A DNA stretch of 64,000 bases from CAKOTZ01 sp964489885. Its GTDB lineage: Bacteria > Bacillota > Clostridia > TANB77 > CAG-508. The notes under the pieces are model-generated. The model did not search any database. It saw nothing but the letters and a program-made list of their open reading frames with translations, and had not been told where the DNA came from. The position numbers and the translations under genes are program-made. Every line of letters begins with the position of its first letter. Positions within the stretch are counted from its first letter, which is position 1. This document shows positions 8,218 to 18,685 of the stretch, piece by piece. Where the stretch lies: assembly GCA_964489885.1 (NCBI GenBank), contig CAZAZX010000003.1, positions 1-64,000 on the forward strand, written 5' to 3'.

Positions 8218-9597
8218 TTATAAATGTATATTCTCTATTCCATTTTCTTTAACAACTGTAATTAGATTTATAATATGTTTTATAATTGCTCTAATTTCTT
8301 CTATAATATTCTTTGGTTCATTTACAATATCCTTTTTGTATGAAAATTGAAAATCGCTTTCATGAACAGGTTTCATACTATAGCAAACAGAATCTAATCC
8401 AATTTGAGTGCCATTGTAATTTATTTTCTTTTGCATATAATCTCTATACCATTCCCTTAAACTATACAAGCCGTCACTTTCATAACCATATTTATTATAA
8501 TCGTGTAAAGCGGGAATATCGTATCCACTTTCAGTTAAATTTCTTTCAAGTGTGTGTAAAAATTCATGAAGAAATACCTCTTCTGGAAATTGGTTAATTC
8601 TTGAATCAAACCTATAAATATAACTATCTTGATTATTCGGTAATCTTATATTGGCAAAACCTATATTGTGGTAATCCATAGCACCTAAACCAATCCAGTC
8701 ATTTACAGGAATTTCTTCCATCTTTGAAATATCACCCATACGAACAACTATAAATATATGGTCATATTCCTTATTTGTAATATATGAATCAATTAGTGGT
8801 TCAACATCTGTTGGATTCACATAGTATTTATTCTCTTCATCATAAGATAAAGAAGTTAATGGTTGGTTTATCTGTATCATATTATAATTTATTTTCATTC
8901 TTCCTTCTGAGAATCTTTCACAAGTGTTTTTAAATCTTGCCATATCTTCTTCTATTAATGAAATATCTTTTTCATCTATATTAAATTTATAATTTTTTAT
9001 AGCTCCATCTACATTAATATTTGCATCTAAATTTTTAATAATAAAGCACGCAAAATTCCATGTAGATGTATTATTGTTATTATTGTTCGTTCCTTCTTCA
9101 AAAGTTATATCTGAAAACCATGCAGTTCCAGTTACCTCGTTATCATATCCGCCTAATCTAAATCCTATATTAACTTCTGTTCTGTTCCTAGAGTTAAAAT
9201 ATAAAACTAGTTTTGTCCAATCATTTGTTCCACTAATTGCCTTTGACCTTTCAGTTGTTCCTTCTATTGAAATCTGAGCTCCTCCACCATTGCCACTATC
9301 TAGTTTTTGTATATTATCTGTTTTTACAAGGCAAGTTACTTTATATGGAGTGTTTGGAGTTACATTTACAGTTTCAAAAAACATTGCATCATTAAATTCA
9401 TCTGAGTGAATTTTAAAGCTGGGATAATCACAAGTTGTTATTTTGTTATCCCTTGAAAAATCAGAAATATTTATATTTTTTTCAGCTCTTACAAAATCAT
9501 TAAAATCGCGTGAATCATAAATTCCATATACTTTTATTAAAACTATAATTGCTATTATAAAAAATACGATTGAACCTATTCTACTTCCATTTTTCAT
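8218..9597 (-). CDS. Membrane-anchored putative zinc metallopeptidase with a jelly-roll-like domain
   Basis: This 459-residue protein has an N-terminal membrane span (residues 8-25). A beta-rich region (about 60-170) ends in GTAWFSDITFEEG, resembling carbohydrate-binding jelly-roll modules. A zincin motif HEFLH lies at about residue 340 in EVFLHEFLHTLE. I do not recognise a characterised family. An extracellular, cell-anchored protease or glycan-associated peptidase is inferred. It lies between the transglycosylase gene and queA on the same strand. Confidence 0.6.
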   Translation of the reverse strand: MKNGSRIGSIVFFIIAIIVLIKVYGIYDSRDFNDFVRAEKNINISDFSRDNKITTCDYPSFKIHSDEFNDAMFFETVNVTPNTPYKVTCLVKTDNIQKLDSGNGGGAQISIEGTTERSKAISGTNDWTKLVLYFNSRNRTEVNIGFRLGGYDNEVTGTAWFSDITFEEGTNNNNNNTSTWNFACFIIKNLDANINVDGAIKNYKFNIDEKDISLIEEDMARFKNTCERFSEGRMKINYNMIQINQPLTSLSYDEENKYYVNPTDVEPLIDSYITNKEYDHIFIVVRMGDISKMEEIPVNDWIGLGAMDYHNIGFANIRLPNNQDSYIYRFDSRINQFPEEVFLHEFLHTLERNLTESGYDIPALHDYNKYGYESDGLYSLREWYRDYMQKKINYNGTQIGLDSVCYSMKPVHESDFQFSYKKDIVNEPKNIIEEIRAIIKHIINLITVVKENGIENIHL

Positions 9598-9645
9598 AAA
9601 AATTCATCCTTTTCATTGGCATCTATTATCATATTGCTATATATT

Positions 9646-10200
9646 CTAATCATATAATCTTTGATAAATATTATAACTTTGCAGTATTTTTCTAACATAT
9701 ATATTTGTTTCTTTAAATGGAATGTTTTCTATATCTGAGCCATCTTCTTTTATTATCCCCTTTTCAATCCATTTATTTACATTACCTTTTCCCGCATTAT
9801 ATGCAGCTAGTGCTAACCTTACGTTTCCATTGTATAATTTTAACAAATTTGAGAAATATTTTGTCCCAAATCTTATATTATTTTCTGGATTATATAAATC
9901 ATAATTTTCTTGTGTGTTCATTTGAAGTTCTTTTGCTATGTCTTCTGCTGTTGCGTCCATTAGTTGCATTAAACCTTTCGCACCGCTTTTTGAATTCGCT
10001 TCTTCATTAAAATTACTTTCTGCCTTGATTATAGCATATACATATAACCTATCTACTCCAAACTCCTTTGAATATTTTTCAACTTGTTCTTCATATTTTA
10101 TTGGGTATATTTTTTCTAATATAATATTATCTATCTTAAATAATTTCATTGTGCCAAACAAAAAAAGTATTATTAGAATTATGCCTAAAAATCTTTTCAT
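9646..10200 (-). CDS. Lytic transglycosylase, Slt family, membrane-anchored
   Basis: This 184-residue protein has an N-terminal span (residues 3-20) and an SLT domain. The catalytic glutamate lies in IIKAESNFNEEA. GAKGLMQLMDATAED and LALAAYNAGKGNV are family hallmarks. It would cleave peptidoglycan glycan strands outside the membrane. It starts 31 nt after polA. Confidence 0.92.
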   Translation of the reverse strand: MKRFLGIILIILFLFGTMKLFKIDNIILEKIYPIKYEEQVEKYSKEFGVDRLYVYAIIKAESNFNEEANSKSGAKGLMQLMDATAEDIAKELQMNTQENYDLYNPENNIRFGTKYFSNLLKLYNGNVRLALAAYNAGKGNVNKWIEKGIIKEDGSDIENIPFKETNIYVRKILQSYNIYQRLYD

Positions 10201-10231
10201 TAGTTTTAATCAAAACCTCTCTTATTTTATA

Positions 10232-12926
10232 TTATTTTGCATCATACCAGCTATTTCCAATATTGATATCTACTTTTAAAGGTATACTTAATTTTATAAC
10301 ATTTTCCATGCAGTTTTTCAATATATTTTTCACTTGTTCTGTTTCTTCTATTTTAGTTTCAATTAATAGTTCATCATGAATTTGGAGAACAATTTTTGAT
10401 TCAAGCTTATTTTCATTTAACTCATTGTAAACTTCTATCATAGCTTTTTTCATTATATCAGCTGCTGTTCCCTGTATTGGAGTATTCATTGCAGCTCTTT
10501 GTCCAAACTGTCTTACATTAAAATTATTTGATTGTAGTTCTGGTATATACCTTCTTCTTTTAAATAATGTTTCTACATATCCATTTTCTTTTGCAAATTC
10601 AATAATATCATCCATATATTTTTTTATGTTACTATATTTTTCTAAATATTGTTGTATATATTCTTTTGCCTGTTTTCTTGAAACTCCAATTTGCTCTGCC
10701 AATCCAAAATCACTAATTCCATAAATTATACCAAAATTTACAGCCTTTGCTTTTGATCTCATTTCAGATGTAACATCTTCTATTAGAACTCCAAACACCT
10801 TAGAAGCAACCTGTTTATGAATGTCTTCATTATTGTTAAAAGCCTTTATCATTTCCTCGTCTTGAGCAATATGTGCAAATATTCTCAATTCAATTTGAGA
10901 ATAATCTCCATCAATAAATGTATATCCTTCTTTTGCCTTAAATACTTTTCTTAAAGGCTTACCAATTTCCATTCTAGTTGGAATATTTTGCATATTTGGT
11001 TCTGTTGAACTTATTCTCCCTGTTGCTGTAACTGTTTGATGAAAATTAGAATGTATACGCCCTGTATTTTGATTTATATATGGAACTAATCCCTCTACAA
11101 ATGTTGAATTTATTTTTGAAACTTGTCTATATTCTAAAATTTTTTCAATTACTGGATGATACTTCTTTAATTTACTTAATGTTTCTACATCAGTTGAATA
11201 TCCTGTTTTATTTTTCTTTAATACAGGTAATTCAAGTTTATTAAATAATATGTCTCCTAATTGTTTTGGCGAATTAATATTAAATTCAGCATCTGAAAGT
11301 TCATAAACCTGTTTTTCTAAATCACGAATTTTTTCTTGCAAAACTTTTCCATAATTCATTAATTCATCTTTATCTATATATATTCCTGTATATTGCATAT
11401 CTGCTAATACTTCCATAATTGGCATTTCTATTGAATTAAATAAATCATAAGCTTCTATTTTTTTAAGATTATCTATTAGAATATCTTTTAATTTAAAAAT
11501 ACAATATACATTTAATGCATTTTCATAATTAACTTTATTATCGTTTTCACCTTGTCCGTTCAAACAGACTAATTTGTTTTTCTTTATTACTTAAATTATT
11601 ATTTAAATATGCATTATAGTCTATTTTCAAGTAACTGCCTGCTATTTCTTGCAAAGAATATTGGTTTGAGTTTGAATTCAATAAATATGCAGCAATTTTT
11701 ATATCTATACTCATATTGTCTGGCTTTATATTAGCTTGTTTTAACAAAATATAGTCTTCTTTTAATCCATAGCCTATTTTAGTTATGAATTTGTTTTCAA
11801 AAATCTGTTTTAATTCTTTTGGTATTTCATTATTTATTTTTATCTCATATACTTTGTTATTTGAAAAAATACTAATTTTATTTATTTTTTTATTTACAAC
11901 TTTTTGGTTTAAATCTTCTATTGTTTCAAAATAATAATAAAATTCTTTCTGCTTTTCTATATTGCTAATAAAACCTTTTAAAAAATTATCCCCAATCTGC
12001 TCAATTTCAAATAAATCTTCTATTGTTTTTGTATTTTCTTCATCTAAATTAAATCTTTCTATAAATCTATTAAATCTAAGCTCTCTAAAAGTAGAAAGCA
12101 CTTCTTGTTTATTCCACTCTTTTTTTTCTAAATCCTTTATTTTAACATCTAGTGGCACATTTTTATTAATTGTTCCCAATGTTTTTGAAAGAATGGCCAA
12201 ATCTTTATTTTCTACTACTTTTTTCTTTAAAGCTCCTTTAAGGCTATCCTCCCCTTTTTCTACTTTTTCATATAAATTTTCTATTGTATCATATTCTTTT
12301 ACTAAATTTAATGCTGTTTTTTCTCCAACACCTGGTATTCCTGGAATACAATCAGAACTATCTCCCATTAATCCTTTTACTTCAATTAGTTTTATTGGTT
12401 TAATACCATAAACTTCATTAATTTTTTCTATGTTAAAATCTTCCGTTTCCGTTTTTCCGACTTTTGTTCTTGGAATTCTAACAGTAATTTTAGGAGTAAT
12501 TAATTGAAATGTATCCCTATCTCCTGATAATATTGTAACATCTATATTTTTTTCTTCACCCATTCTAGAAAGGGTACCTAAAATATCATCTGCCTCATAG
12601 CTTTCTTTTTCAATTATTGCAATATTCATTTCTCTTAAAAGATTTTTTAGAATTGGCATTTGGCTTGCAAGCTCATCTGGCATACCTTTTCTGTTTGACT
12701 TATATCCATCATACATCTTATGCCTAAATGTTGGGCTCTTTAAATCAAATGCAATAGCTAAATAATCTGGATTCAAATCATCTAAATTTTTAAACAATAT
12801 TGTTAAAAAACCATAAATTGCATTTGTATATGTTCCATCTGCAGTTGATAGCATTTTATTTCCCATAATTCCATAAAAAGCTCTATTTACAATACTATTT
12901 CCATCAATTAATAATAGTCTACTCAA
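10232..12926 (-). CDS. polA: DNA polymerase I, read through one +1 frameshift
   Basis: The merged product is 897 residues, the normal length for Firmicute Pol I. The N-terminal 5' nuclease domain (1 to about 290, with DADDILG-like YEADDILG and GDSSDCIPGIPGVGEKTA) is followed by a degenerate 3'-5' exonuclease region. At codon 457 the zero frame reads CGG ACA AGG TGA. Skipping the C gives FEGQGENDNK and the complete polymerase domain. Motif A is DGDYSQIELRIFAH, motif B is RSKAKAVNFGIIYGIS and motif C is QIHDELL. Without shifting, a free 5' nuclease of 459 residues would be made. polA follows the acyl-CoA synthetase gene by only a few bases. Confidence 0.9.
11556..11558 (-). other. +1 frameshift site CGG(A) in polA
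   Basis: The context on the minus strand is TTT GAA CGG ACA AGG TGA, with CGG at 11558-11556. Frame 0 ends three codons later. Skipping C11558 gives GGA (Gly) and leads directly into the Pol I polymerase domain. Confidence 0.85.
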
Positions 12927-12928
12927 AA

Positions 12929-14647
12929 TTATTCTCCTCGCCTTATTTTTTCAATCTCTTCATATCTCTTTATTTTCTGAGTTGTAGTTTTGTTCATCGG
13001 CTCATCTGTTATTATAATTTGTTTTATATGTTTATATGTTGGTAAATCTTTATTTATTTGTTTTATATCTTTCCATATTAAATCATTATATTCTTCTTTA
13101 TTTTTATCTTCAAAATTCTTCTTCATTTCATCTTTGTCATAAACAATTTTTGCAACTAAAACTGTATCAGTTTTATCTTTTTCTCTTGAAAACACCATAG
13201 ACTCTGATACATAAGGTAATTTATTTATTAAAAGTTCTAATTCTTCTGGATAAACGTTTTTTCCATTTCTTAATACTATAATGTCACTTTTCCTACCTGT
13301 TATAAATAGAAAATTATCTTTATCCAAATATCCAAAATCACCTGTTTTAAACCAGCTATTCTCAAAAGCTTCTTTTGTTTTCTTTTCATCTCCATAATAT
13401 CCAAGCATTATATTAGGCCCTTTAACTAATATTTCTCCAACACCATTTTTATCAGGATCTTTAATTTTCACATTTACATTATCTAAAGGATAACCTGCAG
13501 AACCTGGTTTATGCTTTGTTGTACTTTCTGCTACAAGAACTGGAGATGTTTCTGTTAATCCATATCCTTGTATAGAATCAATACCAAAATTATTAAATCC
13601 AATAATTGTTTCTTTATCTAAAGAAGCTGCACCATATAAAATTATTCTTAATTTTCCACCAAAATTATCAATTATTGATTTAAATAAAACTCTTCTTAAA
13701 TCTATATGACATTTTCTTAATATATTTGATAATTTTATTAGTGTATTTACTGCCTTTGTCTTACCCTTATCTGCAATACCCTTATTTATTTTCTTATACA
13801 TTGTTTCAAGTACAAGAGGAACTGCAACAAAAATACTTACCTGGTATTCTTTTAAATTTTCTCCAATATGCCTTAATCCATCACAAAAAGCTACTGTTGA
13901 ACCACAAAAAAATCCATATATAATAGTAATACTTGATTCAAATGTATGGTGAATTGGTAAAAAAGATAACAATGTGTCTGATGGTAGCATAGTAAAATGA
14001 TTTGGATATGCACTAATATTTGAACAAATATTTTTTTGAGAAAGCATAACGATTTTCGCTGCACTTGTAGTACCAGATGTAAACAGCATTATTGACATTG
14101 AATTACCGTCAATCTTTACACTATCATATTTTTTATCTCCATTTTCTATAATTTTTTGTCCTTCTTCAATCAAAGAACTAAATTTAATTACATCTCCATC
14201 TTCTACATCATCCATACATATTATTGTTCGAAGCTTATTTGAATTATCTTTTTTAATTTTTTTAAATATATCTAAATGCTTTTTGTCTAAAATAACGGCT
14301 TCCACTTCACTTCTTTCAACTAATGAAATAATTTCATTTTCTGGTAATAATTTATCCATTGGAGCAATTACTTTTCCACTACAATTTACTGCAAAATAGC
14401 TTATTACCCATTCGTATCTATTATCAGAAATTAACGCAACTCTTTTAAAATCTATTTTTGAATTCAAAAATGAAGTTGCTAAAGCCTTAATATCTCTGCC
14501 AACTTGTCCATAAGTTTTTTCTATGTATTTTGGAGGCTTTACAGCTATATTTTCTTTGTATTTATATGCAATATTATTTTTATATTTTTCAGTTGAATAT
14601 TCTACCAATTCTCTATAATTATTAAATAAAGGTATTTCCTTTTCCAT
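12929..14647 (-). CDS. AMP-forming long-chain acyl-CoA synthetase-like ligase
   Basis: This ANL-superfamily enzyme of about 572 residues would activate a carboxylic acid as an acyl-adenylate and probably transfer it to CoA. The P-loop-like motif MLFTSGTTSAAKIVMLS, the A5 motif GYGLTETSPV and the C-terminal hinge TGDFGYLDKDNFLFITGRKSD are visible. I chose the ATG at 14647 because AAGGA lies eight bases upstream; the earlier GTG at 14653 would be too close. It is immediately upstream of polA. The substrate is not evident. Confidence 0.85.
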   Translation of the reverse strand: MEKEIPLFNNYRELVEYSTEKYKNNIAYKYKENIAVKPPKYIEKTYGQVGRDIKALATSFLNSKIDFKRVALISDNRYEWVISYFAVNCSGKVIAPMDKLLPENEIISLVERSEVEAVILDKKHLDIFKKIKKDNSNKLRTIICMDDVEDGDVIKFSSLIEEGQKIIENGDKKYDSVKIDGNSMSIMLFTSGTTSAAKIVMLSQKNICSNISAYPNHFTMLPSDTLLSFLPIHHTFESSITIIYGFFCGSTVAFCDGLRHIGENLKEYQVSIFVAVPLVLETMYKKINKGIADKGKTKAVNTLIKLSNILRKCHIDLRRVLFKSIIDNFGGKLRIILYGAASLDKETIIGFNNFGIDSIQGYGLTETSPVLVAESTTKHKPGSAGYPLDNVNVKIKDPDKNGVGEILVKGPNIMLGYYGDEKKTKEAFENSWFKTGDFGYLDKDNFLFITGRKSDIIVLRNGKNVYPEELELLINKLPYVSESMVFSREKDKTDTVLVAKIVYDKDEMKKNFEDKNKEEYNDLIWKDIKQINKDLPTYKHIKQIIITDEPMNKTTTQKIKRYEEIEKIRRGE

Positions 14648-14757
14648 ACACACAATCCTTTTTATAAATTTCAGCTAAAAGCTAATACTTGTATCATATA
14701 ACAAATATGCGAAATTTTCAAGTATTTTACTCTAACTGATAACAAAACCATAAAAAT

Positions 14758-14814
14758 AGTTCTATAACTTTCATAAAAGCAATGGTATCATGCTCATACA
14801 AAAATTATAGAACT
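14758..14814 (-). terminator. Terminator at the end of the Tad-like operon
   Basis: A 10-bp stem, AGTTCTATAA (14758-14767) with TTATAGAACT (14805-14814), encloses a 37-nt loop that can fold further. On the minus strand it is followed by ATTTTTAT. It lies just after the stop of the last operon gene at 14822. Confidence 0.6.
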
Positions 14815-14821
14815 AATTTTT

Positions 14822-16867
14822 TTATTCATTTGTTTTTATCTCACCTGTTTTTATCTCATCATTTAAATATTTATTTGTTTTATAGAAGTTATATCTTTCT
14901 CTTGCAAGTGCAGTGTAATATGCCTTTAATCTTTCTGAATTTTCACTTACATTTACTTCATCACTTTCATCGGTTGATGAAACCATACAATAATAGCAAG
15001 GTCCATATTCATGCATATTATAATAATATTTCTTATCAGTTGTCACTCCATTACCATTTTTATCTGTTTTAATTGCTCCAGTTTCATCTTTATCAAAAAC
15101 CTGCTCTTCATAAGATGATCTATCAAATTCAGTATTTAGATAACCAATTATATTCTGATTCTCTAGATATTTACAACCTAATTTATGATATTTTCCATAT
15201 CCAGGCGAAGATGTGTCACCTGCTGGATTTCCATTTGAATCTTCATTAACATAATAAATTGAAGCAGGAGAAATATATTCCTTATTTTTTGTACTAGTTA
15301 CAATTGTATAATCATTAAAGATCTTTGTTCCACCTTTTAATCCCTGTACAAAAGTAATCATACAAACATTTTTTAATACCTGATCCCATTCAGGCTCAGT
15401 TAAGTTAGGTAATTTAAAATTATATGTAACATCAAAAGCTTGAGATCTTTTATTATAACTTGCAATAGCCTGAGACAAATTATCTTCTATTGAAAGTTTA
15501 ATTACTTCTCTTTTATGTTCATTAAATGCTGATTCGTCATTTTCGGGATCATTATTTCCATCAATTTTGAATATTAAATCATCACCAAAAATGTTATATT
15601 CATGCCCATCAACAGTTTTTTTAGTATAACTAACAGTTTCATTTTTATTTTCACTTGAATTCCTATTAACTTTAACAGCATCACTTGCTTTAATTTCACT
15701 TAAATTTTCGTTAACCCATTCAGTAAATTTTACTGCATCAGAGTAAAACTTTGAAGCACTGTTTGGATCAACATAGTAATCATCAGTTTTAGGTGATACA
15801 TACCATCCCCATCTATCAGGGTCCTCAAAAGGAGGATTAAATACTTTTCCAGAAGCTTGCATTGTTCTTTTTGTTTTTCCAGTTGATGTATCAATATATT
15901 GTGAATTTCCAACAAGATATGGATTACCTAAAATATATTCATCTCCATTTAAATTTATTTCTTTTATATCAGAAATAGGTCCACCATTTTTAATTCTAGT
16001 TAAACTCATATAATCGTTTGTAACCTCTAAATTGCTCATTCCAATTCCATAGTCTGACATATTGTTAATTTTACTTTTATTATATTGGTCGTCTTTAAAA
16101 ATTACTCTTGTAACAGGTAATTTCTTATGTAATTTTTCAGATGTGTTAACATCTCTATTAGTTGCAACTAAATATCCTGCCCTTGTAACATATTCTCCAT
16201 CAACCAATCCATAAATTACAACATAGTTATCTAAAGAGTAATTTACAACAAAGTCATAATTTTTGTTATCTTCTGGAGCATATCTAACAGTATAATAAAT
16301 ATATGGTTTTAAAACATGTTCATAAGTTCCACTATTTTCATTTCTACCCTGCTTTAACTTTTCTATAACATCATCTGTAGGTATTTGTGGTTGATTTTGT
16401 GAAACATAATATTCTTTTTTATCTTCACCCGTTACTCTTTGCGTTTTTCCAGTTGATTGATAATCAGAGTCAGAAAGAGATTCAGAATTAATTAAATCAG
16501 AATAACTAATTGTTGGAGAATATATATAATATCCATCATATAGAGTAAAAACAATGGCAGGAATATATGGCTTTATCCTTTCTTCTGTTGCAGCACTCAT
16601 TCCAATATTTTTTGCAAAATTGCTAATAAAAGTTTGTATTGCAGCCTTAATATCTCTTCTCATTGAGTCAGAAATTGTGGAATATGAATTTTCCTCAGTA
16701 TTTAATTGAAATGCAGTAACAGCATCATAAGTTGCATCCCTTAGTTTAGTTTTATATTGAGTTTGTATTGCAATTGTATCAATTTGAGCCTTCGTATATG
16801 CAGACAAACTTATTATAATTGGAATTAAAATAATTACCAATATTATTGCCATATTTTGTATTTTCAT
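14822..16867 (-). CDS. Large single-span protein, last gene of the Tad-like operon
   Basis: This 681-residue protein has one N-terminal span (about residues 7-25) and a large presumably extracytoplasmic part. The start resembles TadE/pilin-type signal anchors. Near the C-terminus, YHKLGCKYLE followed about 50 residues later by YGPCYYCM recalls the small Cys/His pattern (YHxxxCxxL then PCxxC) of a putative metal-binding module. I know no named family for the whole. It could be a tip adhesin or minor pilin of the apparatus. Confidence 0.6.
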   Translation of the reverse strand: MKIQNMAIILVIILIPIIISLSAYTKAQIDTIAIQTQYKTKLRDATYDAVTAFQLNTEENSYSTISDSMRRDIKAAIQTFISNFAKNIGMSAATEERIKPYIPAIVFTLYDGYYIYSPTISYSDLINSESLSDSDYQSTGKTQRVTGEDKKEYYVSQNQPQIPTDDVIEKLKQGRNENSGTYEHVLKPYIYYTVRYAPEDNKNYDFVVNYSLDNYVVIYGLVDGEYVTRAGYLVATNRDVNTSEKLHKKLPVTRVIFKDDQYNKSKINNMSDYGIGMSNLEVTNDYMSLTRIKNGGPISDIKEINLNGDEYILGNPYLVGNSQYIDTSTGKTKRTMQASGKVFNPPFEDPDRWGWYVSPKTDDYYVDPNSASKFYSDAVKFTEWVNENLSEIKASDAVKVNRNSSENKNETVSYTKKTVDGHEYNIFGDDLIFKIDGNNDPENDESAFNEHKREVIKLSIEDNLSQAIASYNKRSQAFDVTYNFKLPNLTEPEWDQVLKNVCMITFVQGLKGGTKIFNDYTIVTSTKNKEYISPASIYYVNEDSNGNPAGDTSSPGYGKYHKLGCKYLENQNIIGYLNTEFDRSSYEEQVFDKDETGAIKTDKNGNGVTTDKKYYYNMHEYGPCYYCMVSSTDESDEVNVSENSERLKAYYTALARERYNFYKTNKYLNDEIKTGEIKTNE

Positions 16868-16885
16868 TTATTCACCAGCTTTTGT

Positions 16886-17440
16886 TTACTTTATTCCATT
16901 GGTCGTTGTTCCGTTGCTCATTACCATTCCAGAATGTTGAGCTGCTACCTGATATGTATCGTCTCCACTTATCTTATAGAAAGCATTTCTTAATAATTGT
17001 GAAATTGTTTTATTAGTATTTTTTACACTAACAGAAACAATATCACCTTCTTTTAATAAGTATTGACCACTACCATTTCCATTTTTTGAAAATAGCTCGT
17101 CCTTTATTTGAGTATCATATACAGAATAATAGATATTTTCACCTATTTTATCTTTAACAGCCCATTGTGTTTTCTTTCCAGGGTTTTCGTCTAATACTTT
17201 TACTTCCATATTAACATCAAAACTATTACCTGTAGCATTTAATGTAGAAATAAAAGAATCATAATCCTCTTCTGTTATCTTACCAGTTGATCTAATCTTA
17301 TCAACAAAATCAACTGTTGCTGTTTGTATTCCCAATTGAGTAATATCATCACTTCTTTCAGAAATAGACATTAGTGGAAATATAAACATTAAAATTGCAG
17401 ATATAAAAATTGCAATCATTGTTGTTAATGTATCTCCCAT
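16886..17440 (-). CDS. TadE-like minor pilin candidate
   Basis: This 184-residue protein has an N-terminal hydrophobic span (residues 6-26) with no charged leader, followed by an extracytoplasmic domain. It lies 18 nt upstream of the 681-residue gene. The architecture matches minor pilins of Tad systems, but I see no recognisable family motif. Confidence 0.55.
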   Translation of the reverse strand: MGDTLTTMIAIFISAILMFIFPLMSISERSDDITQLGIQTATVDFVDKIRSTGKITEEDYDSFISTLNATGNSFDVNMEVKVLDENPGKKTQWAVKDKIGENIYYSVYDTQIKDELFSKNGNGSGQYLLKEGDIVSVSVKNTNKTISQLLRNAFYKISGDDTYQVAAQHSGMVMSNGTTTNGIK

Positions 17441-17484
17441 TTTCTCCTCCTACATAAATAAAAATATTTTCTATCTTCTGTATT

Positions 17485-18102
17485 TTAAATTTGCTGGTAA
17501 ATTATCCAAATTTTAGAGTTTCCCTTTACCAACTCAAGAGAAGCACTGTCTTTATCTGTAGAATGTACCTCTTTGCCACTATATCGTTGTTCTAAGAAAT
17601 ATTCCTTAAACTTGTGATTTTCTAAATATTCTCTCAATTTTCCACCCATTGCTGGATGGTATTTTTCATTATTAATCCACTTATCTCCTTTTGTGTCACC
17701 TGTTCTTCCCAAGTCATAATCAATCCTTAATTTTGTATCTACATTAGGATTTCCAACCCAAGGATAGTCTTTTGGTCCCTTGGGATCTGTATCATGAGTT
17801 TTAATTTCTTCTTCCAAATTATAGACAGCAATTCTATCGCCTAAATTATTTAAAATTACAACATTAAAATCTTCTTTGTAGTAACGATACAAGGTTGGAA
17901 TTATAGTTTCAGCAGATACAATTCTAGTTTCTGTTTCTTTGCTATCATCATAATATTCATAAAAATTTGTTTTATCTGTCATATAAAAGACTTGTTCAGA
18001 TGTTTCCCTAGCCTGAGTAAAAGCAAGCATTGCAGTTGTCAATGCCATAACAAAGGCAAAAACAGCAAATGCCATTTTCAAGGCATCAACAGCATTTTCC
18101 AT
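17485..18102 (-). CDS. Pilin-like single-span protein of the Tad-like operon
   Basis: This 205-residue protein begins MENAVDALKMAFAVFAF. It shares the MENA..AL start and the hydrophobic stretch with three other proteins of this operon. The C-terminal part lacks the FN..Y..GK motif of the others. It is probably a diverged paralogue in the same envelope structure. Confidence 0.55.
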   Translation of the reverse strand: MENAVDALKMAFAVFAFVMALTTAMLAFTQARETSEQVFYMTDKTNFYEYYDDSKETETRIVSAETIIPTLYRYYKEDFNVVILNNLGDRIAVYNLEEEIKTHDTDPKGPKDYPWVGNPNVDTKLRIDYDLGRTGDTKGDKWINNEKYHPAMGGKLREYLENHKFKEYFLEQRYSGKEVHSTDKDSASLELVKGNSKIWIIYQQI

Positions 18103-18145
18103 TATACATCAATCCCCTAAATTAGCATTTCAGTACAAAAAAATT

Positions 18146-18616
18146 CTATTTACTCTGTTTAGTGTTATCAATTCTTTCTACAGTAAATTTTTGAATAAAT
18201 CCAGAATCTCCCGTTTCATAAGTAACATTGTATGTTGCACCACTTACAATACTTTGTCTATATCCTGCCAATGCCTTAGAATCAGAGGTTGATGAGCCAC
18301 TTGAGCCTGAGCCACTTGAACCTGAACCGCCCTTTAATTCTAATTCAATTAAGTATTCTGTTGTATCATCTTGAGTCATTCTTGCATTATGAGTAATAAT
18401 TTCTCCAATTAATGCTTTAACATTACTTCCACTCTGTTTTCCTTCATAAGGTGAGAATGTACTGTTAAATTGTTGTACCTTTATTGCATCTAATTTTTTT
18501 GTTCCTTGTCCTATAACATCATTTGATCTGTTATATATTAACATACCAATTCCTATTATTAAAATTACAAGTAAGACTGCTCCTGCAATCATTAATGCTT
18601 TTGTAGCGTTCTCCAT
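18146..18616 (-). CDS. Pilin-like paralogue (MENATKAL family)
   Basis: This 156-residue protein begins MENATKALMIAGAVLLVIL, followed by a segment FNSTFSPYEGKQSGSNV shared in outline with its neighbours. A Gly/Ser-rich stretch lies at about 103-113. It is one of four clear tandem paralogues with a leaderless hydrophobic N-terminus. An extracytoplasmic structural subunit is inferred. Confidence 0.6.
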   Translation of the reverse strand: MENATKALMIAGAVLLVILIIGIGMLIYNRSNDVIGQGTKKLDAIKVQQFNSTFSPYEGKQSGSNVKALIGEIITHNARMTQDDTTEYLIELELKGGSGSSGSGSSGSSTSDSKALAGYRQSIVSGATYNVTYETGDSGFIQKFTVERIDNTKQSK

Positions 18617-18685
18617 AAAATTTTCCTCCTTAGAATTTTCTTTTTTATTTTTTTATTAGATTTTAAAAATCTAAAAATTAAAAAC

